A stretch of DNA of 64,000 nucleotides from Coptis chinensis (taxonomy: Eukaryota > Streptophyta > Magnoliopsida > Ranunculales > Ranunculaceae). Positions 53,090 to 64,000 of the stretch are shown in pieces (position 1 is the stretch's first letter; the number at the start of each line of letters is the position of its first letter). The position numbers were made by a program, and so were the translations under genes. The stretch spans positions 70,895,501 to 70,959,500 of the forward strand of contig CM027378.1 in NCBI GenBank assembly GCA_015680905.1. Direction: 5' to 3'. Under the pieces are notes generated by a model, which ran no database searches, was not told where the DNA came from, and saw only the letters and a list, made by a program, of their open reading frames with translations.

Positions 53090-55813
53090 ACCAATTGGAT
53101 TAATATTTAAAGTTTAATCATATCTGATGTATTACTAATGAGTAAGTAGAGGTTGTGGTTTCTAATCATATATGATGTAACTTTACCGGCTTTAAATAAT
53201 ATTAATCCAATTGGTGACATATTTATTGGATTGTATGAGTACAAGCTGGGTTGTCAGCTCAATTAATAGTTCCCTTTCATTCAACAATTTAGAGATCTAG
53301 ATAATACTCACTAATGAGTAAGTAGAGGTTGTGGTTTCTAAATTTTTACACAACATCAATGAGACTAACTAAAGCTTGTCCTACAAAAAGAAGACTTCCA
53401 TAATAATTCAAAGGCAATACTTGCTCAATATACACGGTCAAGTCAAAGCGGATGCATTTTTCATATCAAGATATCAAAACATTTACTTGCAAGGTCGAGC
53501 CAATGACCATCACATATAAGTTTTAACAACCAACATTTTACTTGTCTCCGGTAGTAATTTCGTGTCGATTGACATCATAAAGTCCGATTCATCGATGAAC
53601 CAAAACCATCACATATAAGTTTTAACAACCAACATTTTACTTGTCTCGGTAGTAATTTCAAAGTGTCGATTGACATCATAAAGTCTGATTCATCGATGAA
53701 CCAAAAACTTCATGTATCACATGAAAGATTGTGTTTAACATGAAAGTACACAAAAAAAAATTATCAAAATTAGAAACAAATTATTAAAAGAAAAAAAAAA
53801 ATTCTTACTCGCTTCCTCGTGGTGGCTAATCGGATCAAGTGCTTATTGGGGCCCCCGCAAATTAAATTCAATTACGAAACCGTAAGAGTATAGTACTTGA
53901 GATCAACAAACTAAGTGTACAATAATAAGTTAGAACCACATGGCAACTCACGGAAGAGGAACAGCTACGGGTGCTGGACTGGGTGCAGAGGTAGGTGGAG
54001 CAGCTGCTTGTGTAGTTGGGGTAGGCTGTTTAAAGTCATGAAGAATGCTCCATGAGATGACATAAGAAACATAAAGGTTAATCATCACTACACACTAGCT
54101 TATCTCATTGCAAGGAAAAGAATACATAATCATAATCAGTCACACATAAATTCGTGAAGAAGAAATTTGTGAACTTTGTCAGTCAAGAACCATTAATACC
54201 AAATAAGATTAATACGAATTTGTGAACTGTCAGTCAAGAACCATTAATACGAATTTGTGGAGAATACACACAGGTTAATCATCACTACACATAAATACAT
54301 AATCAGTCAAGAACTTTAAAATTTGAGATTACTCAATGAAAGTAATCTGCTTCCCCTTTAGGTCTTCTTTCATATATATGGAGTGACTTCCATTAGTGTT
54401 ATCACAAACAGGAAAACAATTTAATATTTGAAATAGTGGTGAGCCCTAGAAGTGATCTATTAAATGCCTAAATCCAGTCAGGTTATTCACCACAAACTAC
54501 AGATGAGATAACCACAACAAAGAACTTTAAAATCCATGTGTGTGCTCTGCTCTAAACTCGTATGACATAAGTACGTAACAAAAGAGAATAACACATAACT
54601 TATCTGAAAGATGAGTAGTAGTTCCAATAGTATCAACGAAAGGAAAATGATCGAGATGATATGGTGATGTGACACTTAGAGAAAATTAGTAACAGCTCCA
54701 GTTAGTGTATAGGTTGAAGAGTCTACAAGAGTAAGAGGTAGAAAAAAGATGAAATGGGCTCAGTTGGTAAAAGAAGCTCTGAAGATACTCAGGTTTAATG
54801 AAGGAACAAGACTGCATTAAACTTCTTCTGACCCGAAGAAAAGAAAATTGAAGTTAAGGCCTGGTTCCGTAAGGAATTGAAATACAAGCGGAAAACACCA
54901 CGAGTTTGACATGCGCCAAAAACCTACCAACTCTTCCGATGTACTATGTTAGTTCAGAGTTCAAACCGAACGGTCCAATTCTATAAACCACAAAACAAGC
55001 TCTACATCACCTATTCTAAAACCTAAAGCACATATCAAGCAAAGAAATGTTAGATGTAAAACTGTGTGCATATGTACCCGAGTATCCGGAAAAACAAATA
55101 GACACTTCAAAAAAGGGTAATTTTGTAGGAATTGAACCTGAAATTCCATTAAGACACTAAAGTAGTGAAGTAATCTGCTTCCCCTCTAGGTTGGAAGATC
55201 AGTTAGGAAAAGTCCATTTCTAACAAGAAACATTGAAATATGGATTGACTCCCATCGGTGCCATCACACATAAGAAACCATTTTAATATATGAAACATTA
55301 GTGAGTATTACAAGTGGTTCATTATATGCCTTAATCCAGTTGGTTATCCATCACAAACTACAGATGAGAAAACCACAACAGAGAACTTAACAATCCACCT
55401 AACAATAACTTTTTGTTGCTGCAGTAGTCCGATAATTCCACAATATATGTTCAACAGAGAAACTTGCAGGATCCGCAAAGAAAAGATATCCAAATGGTAC
55501 AGGTATTATATAAGCAAACAAACTTAAACAGGATATTTTAAACTTAATACCAAATAAGATTAAGTTGAGAGAATAGTTATACCTAATTTCTTCTTCAAAT
55601 GAATCTCTTGATAGATTTGTTTTCACTTTCTCCTTTATAGATTTTGGAGAGAGATCGGTGAAATTGGAGGAGATTTTGTTTTTCACAACGATGAACTAAT
55701 TGGAGAAGAAGGTAAACATTTCGTGTTTATGTCTGATTTCGTGTTTTTTGTTTTCAAAATTCGTGTTTTGGTTTCGTGTTTTGGTTCAAAATTCGTGTTT
55801 ATGTCTGATTTCG
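53090..55813. other. Right subterminal region of giant transposon
   Basis: No complete gene. It contains a two-copy 99-bp tandem repeat (53506 and 53605, ACCATCACATATAAGTTTTA). A duplicated block of about 200 bp (54345-54540 and 55170-55400) is marked by AATCTGCTTCCCCT and CACAAACTACAGATGAGA. A possible minus-strand terminal exon at 54018-53944 encodes a Pro/Ala-rich tail (PTPTTQAAAPPTSAPSPAPV then VAVPLP-stop) behind a CAG acceptor; its partner exons are not identified. A second copy of the inner TIR motif (GAAGAAGGTAAACATTTCG) lies at 55705. Confidence 0.45.
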
Positions 55814-56024
55814 TGTTTTTTTGGAGAAGAAGGTAAACATTTCAAAATTTTGGTTTCAAAATTTTTGTTTTCAAAATTCCGGAAATTTTGGTTTTTCTGG
55901 AATTTCGTTTTTCAAAATTTCGAATTTCGTTGGCGTAGGATCACTTGGGTTGATGGGGAGATGAAAGGTGTGGATCGGTTTGTGTCCACAATGTGGCTAC
56001 AAAGATACTGTGGTCAGTATCCTA

Positions 56025-56028
<4 letters not shown>
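55814..56028 (-). repeat. Right terminal inverted repeat of giant transposon
   Basis: Reverse complement of 39503-39715 with scattered differences, ending GTATCCTAACCC before the TA tract. Both TIRs keep the GTGTCCACAATGTGGCTAC block. Confidence 0.9.
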
Positions 56029-56090
<62 letters not shown>

Positions 56091-56096
56091 ATTATT
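56029..56096. repeat. (TA)n and poly-T tract at right end of giant transposon
   Basis: TA repeat to 56063, then about 27 T residues and a further T-rich stretch. Continuation of the microsatellite into which the transposon inserted. Confidence 0.9.
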
Positions 56097-56503
56097 TTTT
56101 TTTTTCATTTAGAGAAATTCATTAAGCAACTCGAGATGTAAATTGAACATCCAATCGAAACCATTATAAAACACTAATAAAAATTAATGTGATTACAAAT
56201 AAATACCGAATTACAACTAAGTCATAAATGATAAACAACTCAGAGATATAAAATCATACCTTTCTTCTTCTTCCAAAAAGTAACTCGCTTTTATCATAGC
56301 TATGAAAACTCTTCGTCAACAACTCCATGCCGAAGTTGAATGAGATTGAATTTGAAGTTTTAATAAGAAGATAGATTTACCATCGGAAAAACACTTCTTC
56401 GATGCACCCAAAAGGTCCAAGTATTAAAGTCAAGTTCCTATTCTTGAATGCATAGTTTTTGAAAAATCCAAACAAAAACGCACAATTCTACTGGCATCTC
56501 AAT
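56097..56503. other. Unassigned sequence between transposon and MITE
   Basis: AT-rich, no ORF, no motif recognised. Likely host intergenic DNA. Confidence 0.4.
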
Positions 56504-56819
56504 TAAGGATCAAAATATCGAATTCGGTGAATATATCGGTGTACCAAAAAACCGATATATATCTGATATATCCAGTTTTTTTGTGACTAGTCAAAATTTT
56601 GTTTTGTATGTCGATATATCAGAAATATTATCGATTATATCGGAAATATCGACAATATATTGGTCAAAATCAACAATATCAGTTAAAGTCAACAATTTAT
56701 ATCGGATATATCGGTCGATATATATTGGAAAAAAAAGGATTCAATATTCAGTGGATATATATCCGATATATCGATATCGGTGTAAAAAAAACGATATATC
56801 GGATATATTTTGTTCCTTG
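56504..56819. mobile_element. hAT-like MITE rich in GATATATCG motifs
   Basis: Flanked by the 8-base direct repeat ATCTCAAT (56496-56503 and 56820-56827). Ends are TAAGGATCAAAATAT on the left and, reverse complemented, CAAGGAACAAAATAT on the right. An 8-bp duplication with CAAGG-like short TIRs fits the hAT superfamily. The 316-bp interior holds many CGATATATCGG-like palindromes and no credible ORF. Confidence 0.65.
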
Positions 56820-57381
56820 ATCTCAATCTCAAGCAAGACAATTTATTTGGAGTAGCATGTGATATTCTTGACTTAGTTTGCATTCAAACGTCTAACCATG
56901 TGGCAAGTGTTTGTTCTTGCTCTCACCTCCCATTTATGCAGTGCTATTTTCAATGATCCGATCATGAGATATTAATGTAGGTAGGAAGGGGAGGGGCAAT
57001 AAATCATAAAACCATATAATTATATAGTGAAACTGTGAAAGATTTAACAAAATTGATATTCATCCAGCAGTCCCATGTGACCTCACTAGACAATTTACAT
57101 TCCAATATATTTAAGTTCAAAGTTTGGTAAAATCTCCTAATAATAATTGATTCGCGTCTTTTCAAAGCCGAGCCGAGCCGAGTCGTGAAAAAGATCGGGT
57201 ACAACTTCCCACCCAATTTAAGAAACAAACCTTTTTTTCTATATATAAACTCAATTCCTTCTTTAGTAAGATCATTTCCTGTCTTGAATTAAATGATCGT
57301 TTTCTTTTAATGAATTTTATAATATTTGCTGAAATTTGATTTAGTTTTGATCCTTTGATGTTAGATTGTTGAGTTTGGAAT
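56820..57381 (+). other. Upstream region of VAP-like gene, with possible TATA box
   Basis: CTATATATAAACTC at 57239-57252 is a good TATA-box match about 130 bases before the first recognised coding exon. GAGCCGAGCCGAGCCGAG lies at 57164. No ORF on the plus strand; the minus-strand ORF 57004-57228 is unsupported. Confidence 0.45.
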
Positions 57382-60300
57382 CAGTTTCTTTTGGAAATTC
57401 AACCTAGTGAACTTAACTTCGTATGTATGCAGTTTCATTCCATTGTTCAAAATATTAGATAATCAAATTAATTGAACTTCTTACGTAGTAGTTTCTTTTA
57501 AATTGGATAAATACTGTTTGATCAGAATATTATGTGATTAAGTTTATTTGGCTACCGATAAAGATATCAGATTGGTCCCACTACACCTTTTGCATTTACT
57601 TGCACCTGAACTACTACGGTCATCTATTTGGTCAATCAGTCAGATTAGCTTCTTGGTCTAGTCATCTAGTGGTTGTTGAGCTCTCACTGATCATTTGTGT
57701 CCCAATTTAGTAGGAAGTAGCTAAATAGCCATTGCATCTCTACAAATCTACAATGGCTATTTTTCTAGTGTACAGTGCACATATTGACATATACAAACAT
57801 GACATGATTACACAAGTGAAACAGAGGTCATCCACATAATAATAAGCTCTTTTTTGCTTTCTTATTAATTTCCTGTTATATATAGCAAAGTGCTCTATAG
57901 TGAGTCCTAATAATCAAAGTCCAAAATAAGAGCCGACCTTTATAATCTGCCTGTACTTGTTAGTTTTAGAGCCGGTTAGCTCTTCCATTTGATCACTCTC
58001 TGTTTAGGGGATTTTTTAAGTTGTACTTGTTTAATGGTTACAAAAACCTTTTTTTGTTTTTCCTATCTCGATCTTTTGAGTGACAGTGTTGTTCTTGCAG
58101 ATAGCAAGACATGTGAAATATAAGAATACAATTCTAAGCTTTTTTGTCTTTGTTTTATGTTTTATGCTTTTTCAAAATCTAGAGAGCTCATAGAACTAAC
58201 AATTGATTACTTATGATATTGTAGTTGAGCTGAAGAAGCGAATTTTGTCTACAGTTAGCCTTGTCAACAACACTGATCAGTATGTCGCTTTCAAGGTGCA
58301 ACTAATTAACATTTATTTTGTTGCCAGGCCAGTAGCTTTTTTTTGTATGTTTTATTTCCTCTTTTTTTATCGTTTTCCTTATTATTGGTATTATTATTTT
58401 GGTTTAAATTTTCATTCATTTAGTTAAGGTGACTGTCCTTCAGTTAATGATCTTCAAGCTTTAGTTGCTCATTACTTCATCCCAATTGCTTGGAAGTGGT
58501 GTTTGGCTTATGGATTAAGTTTCTCTAATTTTGTAATGGTTGAAAACAGTCTATGCAATTAACCATTGCTTAAGTTTGTCAACTGAAAATATGCTTATAA
58601 AAGCTATTTTACTTTCTTTTACTTTGACACATTGATTTTGCATTTATGCGTTGGTCTATTCCAGAATCCCAATCTTTAAAGAAAACATGTATTTGCCAGA
58701 TCAACAATTCTAGGCTACACATACAAAACCTTTGACACATCTCTACCATATAACATACTTTGCTCATCAGCAATGTGCTTCATTTTTGTTTTGTAGATAC
58801 AAATCTCAGTACAACAGTGAGCAGTTTGAACTGAACCTCGTATTGGCACTTTGGCAGGTTAAAACTACTTCTCCAAACAAATATTATGTGCGACCAAACG
58901 TCAGCGTTGTTCGACCAAAGTCCACGTGTGACCTCACAAGTGTGCATCTGACTTCATCTTGTCATAAACGATAACTTGTAGTGTTAATTTCATGATCTAA
59001 ATGAACAGATTGAGCACTTGGTCACTGTTGCCTTTGTGTATATATTGTATCATCTTGTGTAGGTTTGACATTGGTAAATTACTGAATTTTTCGTCAGAGA
59101 TTAACTGTTAGCCCTCATAGCCTTTTAGCACTTAAATATATATCTCAGAGGGACAATTAATGGAACATATTTTAGCCATATCTCCCTAATACAAAAGCAT
59201 ACATGAGCTGTAGCTAGAATAGAAAAAGATCTGGAATCAGTTGTCAGAGAAGTGGTTTGAAATGGAACTACATTCTATGTTGACTATGACCCCTCCTTTT
59301 ATTTTTTGAGTTTTATGCTCCAACTCCAGCGCGTTTTAAGTAATGAGTGTTTCAAGCATAGCATTTTTTATGGAGACTTCAGACTAGTTGGAATGGCATT
59401 CAGTTTAGAGGTGAGGGATCAGTGAAGATAAAACATAAAGAAATTTGGGTGGGAATGGTCTATGATGCATGTATGTGGATGCCACTAACGTTTGAGGTGA
59501 GAAATGTTAAGTATGTTGAATTACTAGAATACTAGGTCCTAAATAGTTTGGTTAGCCTTTTCATATGATGAATCCTTCACTGCGCTGGGGACGTGTAAGA
59601 TCCTAGAGCTATAGGAGATGGTGGGTGTCATTTTTTAACGCTCACCTATTTTTTTTCTACATTTACTCAGTACTTATGTTTATTCTCTTCATAGAATTCT
59701 AACACTGTGCTACTTGGGGTCAATGTAGTTATTATGGAAGCTCAGTGGGTATCTCCACTAGGTATGAAATGCAAAGATAAGTTCTTAATCCAAAGCACAA
59801 TAGTCTTCTCCGGGACAAAAGAGGAGGAAATCACCAGTAGATTGGTGAGTATGAAAAGTTCTCAGGTTTTGGTTTGTTTCGTTGCTCTTACTGTTTTCAC
59901 ATTTTGTTTAACAGTTCACGAAAGATAATGGAAGATACATCGAAGAGAGCAAATTGAGAGTCGTTCTCCTCAGTCGATCCCATTCTCCAGTATAACTAAT
60001 ATTCCGTGTCATGTTCATTTTGTAATTTATATTTTTAGAGTACTTATATCTCATATAGGAAATCGTTGTATAGAAGTTGGTATTTTTCCTTTTGGTAGGT
60101 TGCTATGGACATGAAAGTACTCAAGGATGTGCAGGAGTTGAAACAGGATGTCGAAGAGTTGAACATAACTAAGGATGTGGGTGATGGGAGAGTAGCTAAG
60201 GCTGAGGGGGAATCCAAGCTTGCCAGGGATATTGAGGAGTTAAAGCTTAAGCTAAGAAAAGTGGAGGCGAAGCTAAATGAGGTTGGTCAGTCATCTGCAG

Positions 60301-61147
60301 TAACATCTCATTTCCAAGCAAACTTAATGGGTGGCCTGAATTGGTTGGAGAGGTTGAATATGAAATTTGCATGCAATTCTGTTTCAAAGAACAAAGTGGA
60401 TTTATCCCTCAAAATTTGCAGTTACAATATGAGAAACCATCTCAGTCAATATATGCATTAAGTATATCACCTATAGGAATCTCGACACTATCTTAAATGC
60501 CTTTTTCTGTTCTGATTGATTGTTGAAAGTGATTACTCCAAGGTATTTTCTATTTCTGATAGGCCTACCTTTTCATCTAAAAGGTGAGGAATATGTTAAA
60601 TGGGCAAACCGCCTCCATATTTTATCTCTATATATGCTGTGTTGCGCATATTGTTGCAGAGTATTGGTCCCTATTGAACGTGGGTTACATTTGCAGGATG
60701 AAAGTATAATTACGAGGCTAAGAGAAGACAGGCACATAGCTGCTACAGAAAGTCAGAAGTTAATACCAGAACCAGTAAGTCAACTTCTAAATATCGTAGA
60801 ATATGGTATTCATAAGAAATGAGTTAGAAGTACGATTGCTTTTCCATGTTCATTGATGGCCTTATGCTCTTCTATCGGAGGAAAAAAAAAATGATATTAA
60901 ACTGAATAGTCTGAAATGTTTCATATCAAACTATTGCATCCGGTGTTTTGTTTTATCTATATAATTTTTATTTTTTTCTGCAAGTAGAAATGGAATACTT
61001 TGTGATTACGTATTGCCTTTCCCATTGCAGGCAATATTGGAAACACAGATTGGTCAAAAAGAAATTCAAGTGGATTTCCTCTTTCTGTTTGTTTGTGTGA
61101 TGGCCCTCATTAGTCTGGAACTTGGATTCCAATTATTAGGCTCTTAG
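57382..61147 (+). CDS. VAP27-like protein (MSP domain, tail-anchored), start codon not found
   Basis: Eight exons fit GT-AG sites with matching phases: 57382-57424, 58225-58295, 58858-58939, 59729-59844, 59915-59989, 60099-60281, 60697-60774, 61031-61147. Together they encode about 254 residues. Exons 1-5 form an MSP domain (LLEIQPSELNFVFELKKR, NNTDQYVAFKVKTTSPNKYY, CKDKFLIQSTIV, FTKDNGRYIEESKLRVV). Exons 6-7 form a coiled coil (LKDVQELKQDVEELN, LREDRHIAATESQKL). Exon 8 ends in a hydrophobic anchor (FLFLFVCVMALISLELGFQLL) and TAG. VAP proteins sit in the ER membrane and bind FFAT-type partners at membrane contact sites. The donor of exon 6 (GTTGGT) is weak. The only nearby in-frame ATG (57358) is followed by TGA at 57370, so the true start is missing, in an unseen exon, or mutated. 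Confidence 0.8.
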
Positions 61148-61461
61148 AAAGAACCCTGCTAGAAACAACTCATATCTGTAACTAGTTGATGGCTCTGACC
61201 ATTGTTTGTATTCAAAATGAGAACTTTGGTCATCTCAAGGCTGTTTCTCTGTCTGATATTTTTCACACAATCCTCTTTAAGCATCATCTTTGGGGAAAGC
61301 ATTCTTTGTACATATTGTAAATGATAATCAAATTGATAATGAATTTCTTGGATACCCAAAAGGTATAGGGGCATATTTGGCATTTCATACTCTTTTCTGT
61401 TATCTGTTACAAGTGAAATGAAGGCACTTCTTTTCCCTCCAAAGTGGATAAAAGAAAATCA

Positions 61462-63754
61462 ATGAATTCAATGAGAAATTTGGGTTTAGATCCAATTGGA
61501 AATTCTCCCCAATTTGTTCCAAGAACTAAAGACCAACGGTACTTGTCTCTCTTGTTGCAAAGAGTTCCTATCCTCAAATTACACCAGCTCAAGCAAATCC
61601 AAGCTCAGCTTTTCCACAAATCAATTGACCAAGACAACATTCTCATTACAAGAATGATCTCAATATGCTCTGCTTCAGGTATAATGAACTGTGCATCCCG
61701 TCTCTTCAACCATGTCCAAGAACCAGACCTTATCCTTTGGAACTCCATGCTTAAGGGTTACACTAGAAACAATCTCTTTGAGGAAGCTATCTTTTTGTAT
61801 GCTCAGTTGTTGCAGAAAGGCTTCTTCCCAGACCAATTCACTTTCCCCTGTATCCTCAAAGCCTGTGCAGCGATAACCAGCACCGGCCTTGGACAGCAGA
61901 TTCATGCCTCTTTGGTGAAAAGTAAGGGTGTTTCTGATAACGTGTTTGTTCTCAATTCGCTCTTGGACATGTATTTCAAATGCCGTCGGGATGAAGCAGC
62001 GATGCTTGTTTTTCAGCAAATGGTGGAACCAGATTCAACTTCTTGGAATATAATGGTTTCTGGACTTTTGAGTGCTGGCAATTTGGAGGCAGCGGGAAAG
62101 CTTTTCAATGAAATGCCACATAGGGATGTTGTTTCTTGGAATACAATGGTAAGTGCTTATGCGAAATCTGGAGACATAGAAAATGCTAGAAAATTGTTCA
62201 AGGAGATGCCAAATAGAAATGTAGTTTCATGGAATGCTTTGCTTGCTGGATTATCTCAAAATGGACAGTATGATGAGGCCTTATCTGTTTTCTCACAAAT
62301 GTTGACGTCTGGAATCAAACCTGACAATGCCACGATACTCTCAGTTGTATCATCCGTGAGTGCAGCCAGCTTAGAAGAGGAACGTTTTATTGAACATATC
62401 ATTATTCTTGCAAAATCAGCGGAGTCTGTTTCTGTTTCAAAAGCTATGCTTAAAATGTACTCAAAGCTCGGGAGAGTGGACCAAGCTAGGAAACTCTTTG
62501 ATGAGATTCCAGAGAAAGATCTTGCGACATGGAATTCTATGATTGTGGGGTATTCCCAGAACCAAAGACCAGCCGAAGCCATTGAATTATTTCAACATAT
62601 GCAATCAGAGTGCAAGTGCAAGATTGGGATCAAACCGGATGGGATTACCATGGTCAGTTTGATTGATGCATGCTCCCAGCTGGGCACATTGGGTCTTGGG
62701 GAATGGCTACATGCTTACATTGAGAAGAATAGAATTGAGTTGGATGTATTTTTGGTAACTGCTCTTATTGACATGTATGCTAAATGTGGAGATCTGGGTC
62801 GTTCAGGGCATCTCTTCCTAGGTATGCCTAGAAGGGACTTAGCAACATGGAATGCAATGATCAAAGGACTGTCCATACATGGACAAGGTAAGGAAGCTCT
62901 AGAAATTTTTTTCCAGATGAAAAGGAATGGGGTGACACCAAACGATATTACCTTCATAGGCTTGCTTAGTGCGTGTAACCATGGTGGCTTGACAGCAGAG
63001 GGCTTGAAGTTGTTTGATGCGATGGAAAGTGAATATGCAATTGTTCCAAAAATTGAACATTATGGCTGCGTTGTTGATCTACTGAGTCGTGCTGGACGAT
63101 TAACGGACGCGTATGAGTTTGTAAAACATATGCCCATTGAGCCTGACAGGGCTGTTTGGGGGGCATTGCTCAGTGCTTGTCGTTTTTATCAAAATGTTGA
63201 ACTGGCTGAAATAGTTGCTTGCAAGCTTGTTGAGTTGGATCCACGACATGATGGAAATTATGTGCTCCTATCAAACGTTTATGCATCTGCAGGAAAGTGG
63301 AGGGATGTTGCAAGGGTCAGAGCATGCATGAAAGCACAACATGTGCAGAAGGCACCAGGCTGTAGTTCAGTTGTAATTGAGGGTGTTGTTCACGAGTTCA
63401 CATCAGGGGACAAGTCTCATCCGAGTATTGAAGTGATCTACAATGCTTGGGATGAGCTTGTTAAGCGTATGAAGCACATGGGATATGAACCAGACACAGG
63501 TGTTTCACTGAGGAACATGGATGAAGAGGAGAGTGAACAAGCTTTATACCGTCAGTGAGAAGTTGGCATTAACATATGCACTGATTAGTTCAGAACCTGA
63601 ATCACCAGTCAGGATTGTGAAAAACTTGAGGATCTGTGGTGATTGTCATATGGAGTTGGTATCTGAACTTGAAAGGAGAGATATTACTGTGAGAGACTGC
63701 ATTCGTTTCCACCATTTCAAGGCAGGCTTATGTTCTTGCGGTGGATATTGGTGA
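61462..63754 (+). pseudogene. PLS-type PPR-DYW protein gene with one frameshift
   Basis: Intronless. ATG at 61462 is chosen (MNSMRNLGLDPIGN); the frame is open from GTG 61444 but plants need ATG. About a dozen P/L/S-type PPR motifs run through residues 40-560 (for example PDLILWNSMLKGYTRN, RDVVSWNTMVSAYAKSGDI and KDLATWNSMIVGYSQN). An E domain starts at WGALLSACRFYQN (residue ~565) and E+ runs to about residue 690. The frame ends at TGA 63556, but the DYW domain continues in another frame to 63754 ([41 protein letters not shown]). DYW proteins edit C to U in organellar RNA, with HxE and CxxC binding zinc. The shift falls at the His of HSE, and the final tripeptide is GYW. Without the DYW part it could still act as an E+ type factor. 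Confidence 0.85.
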
Positions 63755-64000
63755 GACCGAAAAGACAATTCATGTAAGATGAAACACTAAAGAATTAGAG
63801 AAAGAATTAAAAGTATCTACTAGGAGACTCTTGGGCGGGCATTTTTTTGGCACAGGCAGAATTGTTGTTTGGAGTCGGTGTCAGTTTTGTTCATATGATG
63901 ATTTGAACAAAGAACAGTGGCAGACTGGCGGTACATCGAGCTGTCTCTGTATGGTCCTCTCGACGACTTTCCCCTCTATTCCACCAGGGTCGCGGTTGTG
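63755..64000 (+). other. 3' flank of the PPR gene
   Basis: No further gene start, repeat or polyadenylation cluster that I can support. Confidence 0.4.

Larger units (their letters stand above)
39503..56028. mobile_element. Giant Mutator-like (FAR1-type) DNA transposon with PMD gene
   Basis: Bounded by terminal inverted repeats of about 214 bp starting GGGTTAGGATAC on both ends, each abutting a (TA)n tract. Inside, from left: subterminal repeats, an array of GAACTCT/AGAGTTC palindromes, a small cluster of a second palindrome, a FAR1-domain/MULE transposase gene (plus strand), a 25-copy array of the second palindrome, a captured small heat-shock gene 3' end (minus), a PMD gene (minus) and an inverted GAACTCT array. 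16,526 bp. FAR1 plus MULE transposase plus SWIM domains are the known architecture of Jittery-like MULEs. The 9-bp duplication expected of Mutator cannot be resolved within the TA tract. Confidence 0.8.

Noticed and set aside
61444..61461. Upstream start of the PPR gene at 61444
   Set aside because: The codon is GTG; the first ATG in frame is 61462.

Overview
The window looks like plant nuclear DNA, most likely from a eudicot. Supporting signs are split genes with T-rich introns, Athila-type and Tat-type Ty3/gypsy LTR retrotransposons, a large Mutator-like DNA transposon with a FAR1-type transposase, and two ordinary host genes at the right end. There is no prokaryotic gene organisation and no rRNA, tRNA or CRISPR locus that I can support. 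About 56 kb of the 64 kb is transposon or transposon debris.

Layout. (1) 1-5869: 5' part of an Athila-like element on the minus strand (element B): LTR, tRNA-Asp-type primer site, broken gag and a protease remnant. (2) 5870-12270: 3' part of a second Athila-like element on the plus strand (A), with two decayed extra ORFs, a polypurine tract and a 1.6-kb LTR. (3) 12271-26122: a third Athila-like element on the plus strand (C), with pol, three extra ORFs, polypurine tract and 3' LTR. Its pol is split by a 1421-bp solo LTR with a nearly intact 5-bp target duplication. The order fits nesting: C is oldest, A landed in C's pol, and B landed in A. (4) 26392-39104: a nearly complete Tat-lineage element on the minus strand (D), with gag, protease, RT, two RNase H domains and integrase. 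Between integrase and the 3' LTR it carries two related antisense genes and a 139-bp tandem repeat. (5) 39108-39445: a foldback MITE.

(6) 39503-56028: a 16.5-kb DNA transposon inserted in a (TA)n tract, with about 214-bp terminal inverted repeats. It contains a decayed FAR1/MULE transposase gene, a six-exon plant mobile domain (PMD) gene on the opposite strand and the 3' end of a class II small heat-shock protein gene. It also has two kinds of palindromic repeat arrays, arranged as inverted pairs nested around the transposase. This mirrored architecture is the most unusual structure in the window.

(7) 56504-56819: a small hAT-like MITE. (8) 57382-61147: an eight-exon VAP27-like (MSP-domain, tail-anchored) gene whose start codon I cannot find. 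(9) 61462-63754: an intronless PLS-type PPR-DYW gene with a frameshift exactly at the His of the DYW deaminase HSE motif.

The retroelement genes act within their own replication cycles; nearly all are broken, so none is expected to be autonomous as read. The MULE transposase is also frameshifted. The only parts that look like host functions are the VAP-like gene (ER-membrane contact protein family) and the PPR gene (organellar RNA editing family), and both carry a defect that needs checking. All exon boundaries are inferred from splice signals and family conservation, not from transcripts.
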